Assembly (NCBI GenBank): GCA_019639255.1
Contig: JAHBSF010000010.1
Span: forward strand, 44,814 to 108,813
DNA length: 64,000 bases
Source: Acidobacteriota bacterium
GTDB taxonomy: Bacteria > Acidobacteriota > Blastocatellia > RBC074
Reading direction: 5' to 3'
The notes beneath the pieces are model-generated. The model did no database searches, had not been told where the DNA came from, and saw nothing but the letters and a program-made list of their open reading frames with translations. The position numbers were made by a program, and so were the translations under genes. Position 1 is the stretch's first letter, and every line of letters starts with the position of its first letter. Of this stretch, positions 8,415 through 16,609 are shown one piece after another.

Positions 8415-8502
8415 CGGAACAGACGAAATAAGACGGAACAGACGGAAAAGTTGAATATTTCCGTAGTTTTCGTCTTATTTCGTCTGTTCCGTCATCTCTC
8501 TT
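8404..8502. repeat. Family A palindrome, copy A3
   Basis: The outer 32 bases of each arm (AAGAGAGATGACGGAACAGA then CGAAATAAGACG) pair perfectly. The inner modules differ (GAACAGACGG left, GAAAACTACGG read from the right arm), leaving a partly paired centre around GTTGAATATTTCC. It lies between two convergent genes; the ATGA of its outer end supplies the stop of the upstream gene. Confidence 0.9.
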
Positions 8503-8534
8503 TTACGTCCCGAAGTCGTGTGCTTGATTCAAGT

Positions 8535-11477
8535 CTATTTGAATGCCGCCTGAACGACGTTTGTGGTTTTGCCGTCGATTGTGATGCGTATGTCGACCAG
8601 GCCGCGGCCCGCAAGCGAGCGGGGAATCGGCCCGAGGTTGATCTGGTCCAGGCCGATGAAGCCGCCGGCAGGACCTATGAAAGGCGCCGTTGTCGGGATT
8701 TCGCCCACGGTGGCCGATACGGCTGCATTTTCAGAGCGAAAGCGCAACCCGGTGCCGTAAAGGATGAGAAACACAAGATCGCCCTCCGGGCCGAGGTCGA
8801 CCAGCACGGGCACGAATCTGTTCAATGCTGCATCCAGGCGCGCGAATTCCTCGAAAGATTGCGCTGCGCCGCGGACGCGAAGCACATTGGCCGCAGCCGC
8901 TCCCGTGCCGTCCGAATTTGCAGCGAACAATCCCGGGGCAAGGTTTGCAATGTTGATGCGCACAATCGCGAGGCGGTCGTCTCCGCTGCGAATTGCAACG
9001 GTGGCGGGGCCGGGAGTCATTCCGGGCGGTATCTGGAAATTGATCTGTCCGGAAGAAACGAAAAACAGCGACGCGAGCGACCGGCGGCCAATGCTGTCGC
9101 GCACTTCAACCGATGTGCCCAGAATCGCCGCAGGCAAAGGCGTCGCGGTCGCGCTGCGAACCCCTATGGCCAGATTGCTTCCGAAGACTGCGGCTATGGA
9201 TTCGGGAGCGATTTCGGATCCGTCAAAGCTTGCGCCCGATACAACGGCGGCAGACTCGGCAATCGTGACGAGCGCACTGGTGAAACTGGTTTCGGAGAGT
9301 ATGTTGCCTGCATTAACGTTCAGTATGCTGCGCGCGGTCGGGGCATCGCCGAATTCGATCATCGTGGTTCCCGGCGCTGCATTCGAGCGGATGCGAAACA
9401 CCGCGCGAGCCAGACGCCGGCGCCCCCCGGCGAATAGACTTCCCTGCGGGTTTACAAACGATACGCCTATGCGGCCCTGTACAGGATCGGGTTGCGTCTG
9501 AAGCGTGGGAGCGCCGTCCTCGCCCGGAACAAGTTCTACAAAGTCGAGTAAATCGCGGTCGTACGCCAGACTGAAGCGAATCTGCGCCTCGTCGCCCTTG
9601 GCCAGGAATTCTACGGGCAGCGAAATTTCGTCCCCTGCAAGCGCCTCGCTTCCGATGATGCGCGCGCCGCGCGCTACGGCTACGCGGCCCCTGACCATCA
9701 AATTCGCCGGAACGGGCATTGTAGATCCCGGGCGGGTGACGGTGAGCGGACCTGCGAAGGTTGCGCCGTTGTCGGTGGATGCAAAGGTGCGCATGGCGGC
9801 CGGCGAACCGTCGTCGATGGGAAATATTACGCCCGCAAATGAATTCTGCACTGTGCCGCCGAGCCGCTGAAATCCAATGAAAAAATCGCCCGAATCTATC
9901 ACCGGGCCGTTTGTAATCGGTATCTCGATGAAGTTGCCCGCGCCGACAATCGGCGGTATTGCCGCAACCTGATCCAGGAGAAGAATCGGGTTCGATTGCG
10001 GCGTCCCCGATCCCGCGAAGGCTAAGAGTCTGATCGGCGCTCCCGTGGGATTCGGCGTATTGGTAAACTGTGCGATATATATTCGGACGGCGTCGAGGCG
10101 CGCGGGATAGGCTGTAGGCGTCAGTCGGTTGACGAGTATCAGGTTTTCAGCGCCGACGACGCCGCCGAAGGCCTGGCCGTCATCGGCTGCGAGTTCTACG
10201 GTCGGCGCGCGATCCGGCGTTCTGATGCGGTAGCCGAGCGATGCGAATGCATAAAGATCGTTGGCGCTGATGATTTCGCGCCGGCCCGACCGAAGCGTAG
10301 GGTCCATGATTCCGAGATAAACGCCGGTTTGTGCATCGTCTTTCCAGTGGCTCGCCTGCCTGCCGTCGCCGCCCTGCCCGTCGGACCTGGCGGTAGAGAG
10401 CGCAAGCGGCGCGGCGCCGGCGAAGAATATGTGCTCGCCGCCCGGTGATTGCACGCGATCGGCCGTCTCGAATGCGCCGAAGGCTATGCCGGGCCTGAAG
10501 CGGAAGAAATCGAGTGCGGTCGGCTGATTGCCGAAATCCGAATTTAGCTCCTGCTGCCCCACACTGGAAAAGAATCCGAGAGCGTGCCCGATCTCGTGAA
10601 TCGCCGTGGCTTCAAAATCGAACAGTCCCGGCGTTATGCCGTCGCTCGGGTCGAAGTCGAATCCGGTTCTTGAATTAAATCCTATTGTGGGAGGCGGTCC
10701 CAGCAAATCCTCTTCGTCCACCGGATTGGCCACGGCGCCGAGGAATTGGAGCGCCCGGAAGATTGTCGCCGGTCCGACAATTGCCGTTGTCCGTCCCAGA
10801 TTCGTAGGCAATCCGCTCGCGGGCAGCAATCCGAGCACTGCTCTGCGGGCAGGCGATAGCGAAAGGTTGATGATCTGATCTCTGAGGGGGGAGTATATGG
10901 TTGCAGCGCCTACAAGCTGTGTTGTGGTCAATCCTATGACATCGTTTTCGAATGGGTCGCCGAAATTCTCCTCGCCGAAATCCACGTCGATTATGATCGT
11001 GATCGGAGATTCTATGATTGATTCCCACTGCGCGGCGGCGCGAAGGAACGCGGCTTTTGCCTGAGGGAACGAATCGAGCTGCGGGGTGCCGCGCAGAATG
11101 ATTCGCATTCCCGATGCGGATGCTGCCTGCGTTTCACTCCGCGTGCCCGCAGCGATCTGGCGCATTGGATTTACGGCGGCGCGCTGCTGCGTCCGTATTA
11201 CTTCAGCTTGCGTTGCCTCGCGACAAACGCTCTCGCCATCGCGAAGCAGTACCTTGAATCCACTCACGCCGTGTTTGTGCAAATGAATCCCGGATGCATC
11301 GGACTGCGCGGTTGCAATCGGCAGCACATTGAAATCGACTTCGGCGGAGACCCGTGCATCGGCCTGTGCATCCAGATTCGGCGGCGCATACAGTAATGTA
11401 GCTGCCCCGGCGAGCATAACTGCAAGAATAACTGCACGCGCCACGGTTCGCCGCGCGAAGAATGGATATGACAACAT
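8535..11477 (-). CDS. Secreted NF038122-type metalloprotease with cohesin-like and Solibacter-type C-terminal domains
   Basis: The 980-residue protein starts with a signal peptide (residues about 8-38). A zincin catalytic domain holds AIHEIGHALGFFSS at about 292-305 (H294, E295, H298), matching the acidobacterial NF038122 metalloprotease family as I recall it. A cohesin-like region (SLPVEFLAKGDEAQIRFSLA, about 605-740) follows. The last 220 residues match the Solibacter-type C-terminal domain (TIGR03437), with GSNLA, GQINFQIP and LYGTGLR motifs. It probably degrades extracellular protein at the cell surface. The ATG at 11477 is preferred over the longer 11507 start because AGGGGGATGTCCGA lies just upstream. 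It is monocistronic, facing repeat A3. Confidence 0.87.
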   Translation of the reverse strand: MLSYPFFARRTVARAVILAVMLAGAATLLYAPPNLDAQADARVSAEVDFNVLPIATAQSDASGIHLHKHGVSGFKVLLRDGESVCREATQAEVIRTQQRAAVNPMRQIAAGTRSETQAASASGMRIILRGTPQLDSFPQAKAAFLRAAAQWESIIESPITIIIDVDFGEENFGDPFENDVIGLTTTQLVGAATIYSPLRDQIINLSLSPARRAVLGLLPASGLPTNLGRTTAIVGPATIFRALQFLGAVANPVDEEDLLGPPPTIGFNSRTGFDFDPSDGITPGLFDFEATAIHEIGHALGFFSSVGQQELNSDFGNQPTALDFFRFRPGIAFGAFETADRVQSPGGEHIFFAGAAPLALSTARSDGQGGDGRQASHWKDDAQTGVYLGIMDPTLRSGRREIISANDLYAFASLGYRIRTPDRAPTVELAADDGQAFGGVVGAENLILVNRLTPTAYPARLDAVRIYIAQFTNTPNPTGAPIRLLAFAGSGTPQSNPILLLDQVAAIPPIVGAGNFIEIPITNGPVIDSGDFFIGFQRLGGTVQNSFAGVIFPIDDGSPAAMRTFASTDNGATFAGPLTVTRPGSTMPVPANLMVRGRVAVARGARIIGSEALAGDEISLPVEFLAKGDEAQIRFSLAYDRDLLDFVELVPGEDGAPTLQTQPDPVQGRIGVSFVNPQGSLFAGGRRRLARAVFRIRSNAAPGTTMIEFGDAPTARSILNVNAGNILSETSFTSALVTIAESAAVVSGASFDGSEIAPESIAAVFGSNLAIGVRSATATPLPAAILGTSVEVRDSIGRRSLASLFFVSSGQINFQIPPGMTPGPATVAIRSGDDRLAIVRINIANLAPGLFAANSDGTGAAAANVLRVRGAAQSFEEFARLDAALNRFVPVLVDLGPEGDLVFLILYGTGLRFRSENAAVSATVGEIPTTAPFIGPAGGFIGLDQINLGPIPRSLAGRGLVDIRITIDGKTTNVVQAAFK

Positions 11478-11553
11478 TCGGACATCCCCCTGTCGGTAGT
11501 GCGCCATTGTAGAGTGCGGGCCGGGGTGATGAGGGGCACGCCAGCGACAATCA

Positions 11554-11702
11554 TTCTAAATCAATCCACAGCAGAATGGTACACACAACGGAGTCCGCAA
11601 CTGGGTACGCACGCGCCCTCGCGTGCTTGTATTCGCCGCCGTACGCACGCGAGGGCGCGTGCGTACCCAGTGATGTGTCCCAATGTTTCGTGGTCTGATT
11701 TA
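11554..11702. repeat. Palindromic element E (27-bp perfect inner arms flanked by inverted motif D)
   Basis: The inner arms at 11600-11626 and 11645-11671 pair perfectly (ACTGGGTACGCACGCGCCCT then CGCGTGC) around an 18-base loop. Outside them motif D occurs in inverted orientation: a diverged copy TAAATCAATCCACAGCAGAA on the left and its partner near 11677-11702 read from the minus strand (AAATCAGACCACGAAACATT). The whole is thus one long imperfect palindrome in the leader region between two divergent genes. No coding content. Confidence 0.8.
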
Positions 11703-11723
11703 GGTAGGTCGAGTGCACAGCGT

Positions 11724-11872
11724 CAAGAAGAAGTGCTGAGTGCGAAGAAGAAGTGCTGAGTGCTGAGTGCAAAAAGGAAATCAGGAACTTTAAATACAGA
11801 TACTCTGTATTGAAGTTCTTCAGTTCCAAATTGCACTCAGCACTTCTTCTCAGCACTTCTTCCTCTCCCTCG
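11724..11872. repeat. Family C shell palindrome without B core
   Basis: The left side has duplicated AAGAAGAAGTGCTGAGTGC units and the right side the inverse GCACTCAGCACTTCTTC units. Between them AGGAAATCAGGAACTT pairs with the right side, and the centre is AATACAGA-TAC-TCTGTATT. This is the same shell as in copy B2 (13637-14021), but with nothing inserted at the centre. It lies upstream of the gene at 12003. Confidence 0.85.
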
Positions 11873-12002
11873 CACTGCTGCACTTTCTTCTCCGGCGCTT
11901 CCTATGGTCAGACCCGCCTATTGTCCCGTATAATGCTCCGGACTGCGGCCGTCGACTCTGGCGGGGCCGGCAGATCATACAATCAGGAAATCGAGGTAGA
12001 AC

Positions 12003-13022
12003 ATGAACGCGAGACTCATAACGAAGCGCACCTTGGCGATGTGTGTCTTCACGGCACTCATTGCCGCGGCCGCGACGTTTGCCGCCGCGGTTGCTCCGCA
12101 GAACCCGCAACAGCAGCCCAAGATATCGGACGGCGAGCGAAAAGCGCTCGAGAAGATCAACACCGCGGCGGATTTCAATGCGAAGATGCAGGCCGCGGGC
12201 GAATTCGTCAAGAAATTCGACAAGAGTTCACAGCGTCCGCGCGTAGCATCATATATGGCCGCGGAAGTTGCGAAAATTCAGGACAATCAGCAGCGCCTTC
12301 AGGCGGCGCAGAGCTTCACCAAGGTTTTCAATCAGCCAGATGAAGTCGATCAGGTGCAGTTGATGGTGATTGAAACGCAAATACAGATGAACAAATACGA
12401 CGATGCGTTTTCATCCGCTTCACAATACCTGACCCGGCATCCAGACAATGTCGCACTGAGAACCCAGCTCGCCATCATCGGAGCCGATCAGGCCCAGCGT
12501 CAGGAGGGCAAATTCGTTCAGGCGAGCCAGCAGTACGGCGCTCAGGCCATCGAAATGATGGAAACCGACAAGAAGCCGGAAGGCGTTGAGACCGAGGCCT
12601 GGAACGAGTATCGCGCGCAGTGGCTGCCCCGCCTCTATCAGTCGCAGGGCGTGCTCTCCTACGTTACCAACAACAGACCGGCCGCCAAGGAGTTGTTCGA
12701 GAAGTCCGCCGGACTCAACGATCAGGATCCGGTTACCCTCATGATGATCGGCACCATAGCCGACGATGAATATCAGGATCTGGCCAAAAAATTTAACGCC
12801 GAAACGGCGGGCCCGGGCAAGGACGCGCTTCTCAAGCAGGCGTACACAAAACTCGATGAAGTAATCGACTGGTACGCCCGCTCGGTCGCGGCATCCGACG
12901 GGAAAGCGGATTACGCGCCGATGCAGCAACAGTTGATGCAAAACCTTGAGGCGTATTACTCGGCCCGGCACGGTTCGGGCGACGGCCTTAAGGCGCTCAT
13001 CGACAAGTACAAGAAAAAGTAG
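12003..13022 (+). CDS. Secreted TPR-like helical repeat protein of unknown function
   Basis: The 339-residue product begins with a signal peptide (residues about 8-32, ending near AAAVAPQ). The rest is helical, with paired helices typical of TPR-like folds, for example FSSASQYLTRHPDNVALRTQ (about 137-156) and LFEKSAGLNDQDPVTLMMIG (about 226-245). It is probably a periplasmic or extracellular protein-interaction scaffold. No catalytic motif is visible. GAAATCGAGG precedes the ATG. It is the only gene of its transcription unit and ends at the hairpin at 13072. Confidence 0.75.
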   Translation: MNARLITKRTLAMCVFTALIAAAATFAAAVAPQNPQQQPKISDGERKALEKINTAADFNAKMQAAGEFVKKFDKSSQRPRVASYMAAEVAKIQDNQQRLQAAQSFTKVFNQPDEVDQVQLMVIETQIQMNKYDDAFSSASQYLTRHPDNVALRTQLAIIGADQAQRQEGKFVQASQQYGAQAIEMMETDKKPEGVETEAWNEYRAQWLPRLYQSQGVLSYVTNNRPAAKELFEKSAGLNDQDPVTLMMIGTIADDEYQDLAKKFNAETAGPGKDALLKQAYTKLDEVIDWYARSVAASDGKADYAPMQQQLMQNLEAYYSARHGSGDGLKALIDKYKKK

Positions 13023-13071
13023 AAAGCGCCGCAGTGCTGCGTGAAAACATCGACTGCAGCGCCAAAGAAAA

Positions 13072-13093
13072 GGGGCGGGTAGATTCCCGCCCC
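13072..13093 (-). terminator. GC-rich hairpin terminator between convergent genes
   Basis: GGGGCGGG and CCCGCCCC pair perfectly around the 6-base loop TAGATT. Read on the minus strand it is followed by TTTCTTT, so it best fits a rho-independent terminator for the thioredoxin-like gene; on the plus strand AAAGAAA precedes it, so it may act in both directions. Confidence 0.7.
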
Positions 13094-13115
13094 GCAGATC
13101 CGGATCTGATTGCGA

Positions 13116-13607
13116 TCAGATAGTCGCCGCGTGAGTTTTGTCGGCGGCAAACGCTCCGAGCACGCGGTCTATTGTGGGTGCGATGATGTTCAGCCCTTTT
13201 TCGCCGGCGGCGAATCCGCGCAGCTTGCCTTCGGCGTCGAAGAAATAGTACGCCGGCACCCAACCCTGATCGTTGCCGAACGCGTCGCGCAGTTTGTGCT
13301 CGTCGTCGACGGCGCAAGCTTCGCTTATGTTGTAGTTTGCAATCGATTCGCGTACCCCTTCAGGATTTACGTCCTGCGGATAACGCGGCATATGAACCGC
13401 GATGACGCGCAGGCCGAGGTCGCGCTTTTCATCCCGCCACGCCGCTACGCGAGGCAGATTTTCCTTGCACAACCCGCAACTCAACGACCAGAAGTGCACC
13501 AGCGTCGGTCGCCCTTTTGTTTCTGCGAGAGCTGCCTCGCGGTCCCGGTTGATCCATTCGGTCGCACCCTCGAACGACGGCATTTGCGTCCCGATTCTTA
13601 TTGCCAT
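13116..13607 (-). CDS. Thioredoxin-fold protein of the TlpA/AhpC-TSA type
   Basis: The 163-residue protein has a thioredoxin fold with the redox motif SCGLC (about residues 43-47) after VHFWS, and the cis-proline region WVPAYYFFDAEG. It lacks a signal peptide and membrane anchor, so it is likely cytoplasmic. CxxC plus the AhpC/TSA-like layout suggests thiol-disulfide exchange or peroxide reduction. AAAGAGGAGCAAAGAG upstream of the ATG gives a good ribosome-binding site. Its neighbour across repeat B2 is ahpC on the same strand, which fits a shared oxidative-stress role. Confidence 0.85.
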   Translation of the reverse strand: MAIRIGTQMPSFEGATEWINRDREAALAETKGRPTLVHFWSLSCGLCKENLPRVAAWRDEKRDLGLRVIAVHMPRYPQDVNPEGVRESIANYNISEACAVDDEHKLRDAFGNDQGWVPAYYFFDAEGKLRGFAAGEKGLNIIAPTIDRVLGAFAADKTHAATI

Positions 13608-13636
13608 CTCTTTGCTCCTCTTTCAAAAGTACGGAG

Positions 13637-14021
13637 GTGCAGCAGTGCGGGGGAAGAAGAAGATAAGGCTGAGTGCAATCAGGAAATCAGGAACTTCAAT
13701 ACTCTGTCAAGCAGGGTTTTTGAGTTTTTCAGCCGCGAAGCGGCGAAAGATCTGTAGCCTGGTGCGTGAGCGCCAGGTCAGTAGAAAAAGAACGTTCGAG
13801 CCCTGAAAGGGCGAAAGATCTTCCGCCCCTCCGGGGCTGGTACGGCTTCTCTACACCTACCCAGGGCTCACGCCCTGGGCTACAGATCTTTCGCCGCTTC
13901 GCGGCTGAAAACTCAAAAACCCTGCTTGACAGATTACTGAAGAAATTCAATTCAAAGTATAGGTAAATATAGTTCCTGATTTCCTGATTTCACTCAGCAC
14001 TTCTTCCCCCGCACTGATGCA
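13637..14021. repeat. Family B/C nested palindrome, copy B2 (complete, 385 bp)
   Basis: The outer shell arms run from about 13637 (GTGCAGCAGTGCGGGGGAAG) through CAGGAAATCAGGAACT, with the inverse at 13972-14021. Nested inside, starting at CTCTGTCAAGCAGGG, is the B core (about 13708-13929) whose arms of about 50 bases carry TTTTTCAGCCGCGAAGCGGC and pair with one base missing. Inside that are CCAGGGCTCACGCCCTGG and the CCCTGAAAGGG hairpin. This is the clearest example of a palindrome within a palindrome. It fills the whole space between two same-strand genes. Confidence 0.93.
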
Positions 14022-14033
14022 CTTTCTTCTCCC

Positions 14034-14621
14034 CTACGCCTTCAGTGTAGCCTGACCCGGGCGCCATTCGGCCTGGCAAAGTCCACCGGTCTGCAGCGCC
14101 TGAATGACGCGCAGGGTTTCTTCAACCGAGCGGCCGATGTTGAGGTCGTGGACTACCTTGTAGCGCAGCACGCCTTCCGGATCGATGATGAACAATCCGC
14201 GAAGCGCAATTCCGTCCTTCTCGATCAGCACGCCGTAATCGGCCGTGGTCTTTTTTGTCAGGTCCGCCGCGAGCGGATAGCGAAGGCCCTCAACGCCTCC
14301 CTTTTCGCGCGGCGTCCGCAGCCAGGCGCGGTGCGAGTAAACCGAGTCGGTCGAAAGCCCTATGATCTCGGCGTTGATGCCCTGGAACTCCTCAAAGCGG
14401 TCGCTGAAGGCCGTAAGCTCGGTCGGGCATACGAAAGTAAAATCGAGCGGATAGAAAAGCAGTACCAGCCATTTGCCGCGATAATCCGAAAGCTTCAGGT
14501 TTTCGTCGAGCTGCTCCAGATTCTTCGTGGACGGCAGATCGAAATCCGGCGCCGGAAGCCCTACTTGCGCCGTCGCGCCCCCCCAGATCGAAGTTGATTT
14601 TGCTGTTGCTGTTGCCGACAT
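14034..14621 (-). CDS. 2-Cys peroxiredoxin (AhpC/Prx1 type)
   Basis: The 195-residue cytoplasmic enzyme reduces hydrogen peroxide and alkyl hydroperoxides. The peroxidatic cysteine lies in FYPLDFTFVCPTELTAFSD and the resolving cysteine near the C-terminus in TGGLCQAEWRPG, so it is a typical 2-Cys enzyme. A short Ala/Thr-rich N-terminal tail precedes the fold. GGAGGAATCGG upstream is the ribosome-binding site. It lies 131 bases downstream of the PerR-type regulator on the same strand, so peroxide-dependent control via the PerR box at 15178 is likely. Confidence 0.93.
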   Translation of the reverse strand: MSATATAKSTSIWGGATAQVGLPAPDFDLPSTKNLEQLDENLKLSDYRGKWLVLLFYPLDFTFVCPTELTAFSDRFEEFQGINAEIIGLSTDSVYSHRAWLRTPREKGGVEGLRYPLAADLTKKTTADYGVLIEKDGIALRGLFIIDPEGVLRYKVVHDLNIGRSVEETLRVIQALQTGGLCQAEWRPGQATLKA

Positions 14622-14752
14622 ATTTTTACCGATTCCTCCTTCCAGAATCCTTGTTGTCTTTAGTTGTCTTTAATTGCGCGCACACCTCCGGATGCAGATC
14701 CGCAGATCCGCGGCGCTTTCGATTGATTCCCGGCGTCGGGGCGGAAGTTCGT

Positions 14753-15169
14753 CTAACCCTCCGCCTGACATTCGGGACAAAGTCCTATGAGCGTGAGACT
14801 GATCGAGACCGGTTTGAAGCGCGATTGCCGCGCCGCCCTGCGCATCAGATCCGCCGTTTCCGGCAGTTCCAGATCCACAAGCCGCCCGCACCCCTCGCAC
14901 AGGGCGTGATCGTGCCTGTCCACGATCCGGTCAAACCGGTTTGCGCCGGCCCCGAACGTGATCTCGGCGATCAATCCCATACGGGTCAGATAGTGCAGCG
15001 AATTGTAAACCGTCGCGTAACTGATGGTCGGATGCACGGCCCTCGCCGCGGCATATACCTCCCCCGCCGTCAGATGGCCCTCGCTTGCCCGCACTACCTC
15101 CAGCACCGCCCGGCGCTGCGCCGTCATCTGCTCCTCGATCTTTCCCGCTCCTCGCGGTCGTAATCTCAT
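14753..15169 (-). CDS. perR: Fur-family peroxide regulator, PerR-like
   Basis: The 138-residue protein has a winged-helix DNA-binding domain (about 10-75, with SYATVYNSLHYLTRMG) and a dimerisation domain with HDHALCEGCGRLVDLE (metal ligands and the first CxxC) and a second CxxC in LCPECQAEG. The structural Cys4 zinc site is therefore complete. The ATG at 15169 is preferred over the longer start at 15208, because the latter would place the PerR box inside the coding region. The box 9 bases upstream suggests autoregulation. PerR is favoured over Fur because of the box sequence and the ahpC neighbour. Confidence 0.85.
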   Translation of the reverse strand: MRLRPRGAGKIEEQMTAQRRAVLEVVRASEGHLTAGEVYAAARAVHPTISYATVYNSLHYLTRMGLIAEITFGAGANRFDRIVDRHDHALCEGCGRLVDLELPETADLMRRAARQSRFKPVSISLTLIGLCPECQAEG

Positions 15170-15177
15170 AACAGGAC

Positions 15178-15192
15178 TTAGACTAATTCTAA
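15178..15192 (-). promoter_or_regulatory. PerR box upstream of perR-ahpC
   Basis: On the minus strand TTAGAATTAGTCTAA matches the known PerR consensus TTAGAATTATTCTAA at 14 of 15 positions. It lies directly ahead of the regulator start and would be bound by the PerR-like protein, controlling itself and the downstream ahpC. Confidence 0.8.
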
Positions 15193-15266
15193 ATCTGGAG
15201 CGGGTCAAGGGGGGAAGTGAAGATTGAGAGGGAATTAATTATGCGGAGTGACGCCGCGATGGAGGA

Positions 15267-15617
15267 TTATCTTTTTTTGGGAGGTGCAACGATTATGGAG
15301 CCCGCCATATTGCCGCCGCCGGAGCTTCCGTGGAATGCGCAGTGATAGGCGTAGGCGCCGGGTTTGGTAAAGGTGAAAGAAAATTTCTCGCCCGCTCGCA
15401 GGTTCGGGGATTTGAACTGGCCCTTGTCGGCCGTGACGGTATGAGCGCCTTCCTTGTTCTCCCAGGTGACGGTAGCGCCTGCGGGAACGGTCAGGGTTTT
15501 GGGTTCGAACTTGAAGTTGGTGATTGTAACGGTATTGTCCTGCGCGGGAGCGGAATCGGCAATCCATAGCGCTGCGCAAGAAGCTATGGCAAGAAATGCA
15601 AGTGTTCGGATATTCAT
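15267..15617 (-). CDS. Secreted plastocyanin/amicyanin-like cupredoxin
   Basis: The 116-residue protein has a signal peptide (residues 1-25, ending ADSAPAQ) and a compact type I copper fold. Copper ligands are visible: His in EGAHTV, then Cys and His in YHCAFHG and Met in GGGNMAG. It probably acts as a periplasmic one-electron carrier. The start at 15617 follows GGAGGGCGCC; the longer frame to 15683 is only translated family A repeat. Its loop between ligands is longer (SSGGG) than in classical amicyanin. A secreted truncated haemoglobin is its upstream neighbour. Confidence 0.88.
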   Translation of the reverse strand: MNIRTLAFLAIASCAALWIADSAPAQDNTVTITNFKFEPKTLTVPAGATVTWENKEGAHTVTADKGQFKSPNLRAGEKFSFTFTKPGAYAYHCAFHGSSGGGNMAGSIIVAPPKKR

Positions 15618-15643
15618 CGGGGCGCCCTCCGGGAAAGGTATGC

Positions 15644-15742
15644 AAGAGAGATGACGGAACATACGAAATGAAACGAAAATCACGGAAAAGTTGAATATTT
15701 CCGTAGTTTCCGTCTTATTTCGTATGTTCCGTCATCTCTCTT
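15644..15742. repeat. Family A palindrome, copy A4 (chimeric arms)
   Basis: The outer ends pair perfectly (AAGAGAGATGACGGAACATA). The second module differs between arms: GAAATGAAACG on the left, GAAATAAGACG read from the right. The centre is the common GAAAAGTTGAATATTTCC. The two arms therefore come from two module sets. Confidence 0.9.
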
Positions 15743-15771
15743 CCGCGTTCTCATCGTTCGCTGAACAGGGA

Positions 15772-16308
15772 TCAGTTTTTCTTATCCTTCTTGCTCTTCT
15801 TGTCTTTATGTTCCTTCATAGCCTTGAGCGGCGGAGCGGGTTTGAATTTCTTCGGCAGTGCAGTGCCGGTTTCATTGCCCTGGACCTCGACGATGTCGCC
15901 CTTCATCGGTCCGAGTGCGCCGAGAAGTTCCTTCTTTTCGGCTTCCGGCACCTTGTATTTGTCGAGCGCGCCGACGAGGTTTTCCACAAGCGCGGTGAAT
16001 TCGCCGTCCGTAACTCCCATATTCTTGTGCGCGGTCTTCATATCAAGGCCGTTGTACTCGCACGGCCCGCCCGTAGCCCCGCAGATCTGTGCGACGAGCA
16101 TGGTCTTGAGGCGGTTGGCGTCCGATTTTGCAAACTTCTTGTTGATGCGCGAATCGGCCAGGCAGCGTGCGGCGAATTCATCTACCACAAGCGTGATGGC
16201 TTCCTTGCCGCCGAGCCGTTCATACAGCGATTTCGTCTGTGCAAGCCCCGTAACCGAGAGCATCGCGAGCAGACAGCACGACAGGAGTATCATTCTGAGC
16301 GTTTTCAT
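15772..16308 (-). CDS. Secreted group I truncated haemoglobin with lysine-rich tail
   Basis: The 178-residue protein has a signal peptide (1-23, LSVTGLAQ), followed by a 2/2 haemoglobin domain: [19 protein letters not shown] at the N-terminus, a [12 protein letters not shown] segment, and [12 protein letters not shown] with the proximal His. The last 25 residues are rich in Lys and Asp ([14 protein letters not shown]). Group I truncated globins bind oxygen and often detoxify NO, usually in the cytoplasm; an exported form is uncommon. The adjacent downstream cupredoxin may be its electron partner, although that is inference. The ribosome-binding site is weak. Confidence 0.85.
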   Translation of the reverse strand: MKTLRMILLSCCLLAMLSVTGLAQTKSLYERLGGKEAITLVVDEFAARCLADSRINKKFAKSDANRLKTMLVAQICGATGGPCEYNGLDMKTAHKNMGVTDGEFTALVENLVGALDKYKVPEAEKKELLGALGPMKGDIVEVQGNETGTALPKKFKPAPPLKAMKEHKDKKSKKDKKN

Positions 16309-16362
16309 TATTCTTGGCCTCCAAAATCATGTTTCCAAAGTCAATTTGTTTGGGTTGGCGGT

Positions 16363-16609
16363 TTACAGGGGATCAGGGCAGAGCCGCCTTGCCGCCTCGG
16401 CCTTGAGCCTCGGCAGTCCGGTCGACATCGCCCAGTGATGATTCCAGCGAAAAAGCGGTTTCAGAACCGGCGACATAAGGCGAAGCAGCGGTTTATCGGC
16501 GCGTATCCGCCAGTCGAAGATAATGTTTGTGCTCTAAAATTTCATAGAGCACCTCGCGCGGCGCACCCACTTGCCAGAGGGTTCGGAACTCGTAGTAATT
16601 GGCTGGCAT
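16363..16609 (-). pseudogene. SRPBCC-family protein, internally deleted pseudogene
   Basis: A start codon at 16609 with a strong GGAGGAAA site encodes MPANYYEFRTLWQVGAPREV then LYEIL, the N-terminal strand and helix of SRPBCC (polyketide cyclase-like) proteins. This frame stops soon after. In the next frame, from about 16530, comes IIFDWRIRADKPLLRLMSPV then [13 protein letters not shown], the typical C-terminal part of the same family, ending at the TAA at 16363-16365. About 80-100 middle codons are missing at the junction and the frame has shifted. The intact ribosome-binding site and clean family match argue for a recent deletion. Confidence 0.7.

Noticed and set aside
8451..9437. Long plus-strand open frame with repeat-derived start
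   Set aside because: It overlaps the metalloprotease gene on the opposite strand; its composition is typical of an antisense shadow in GC-rich DNA.
13637..14021. Insertion sequence or MITE with a transposase
   Set aside because: No transposase gene occurs in the window and I could not find clear target duplications; mobility remains possible but unproven.
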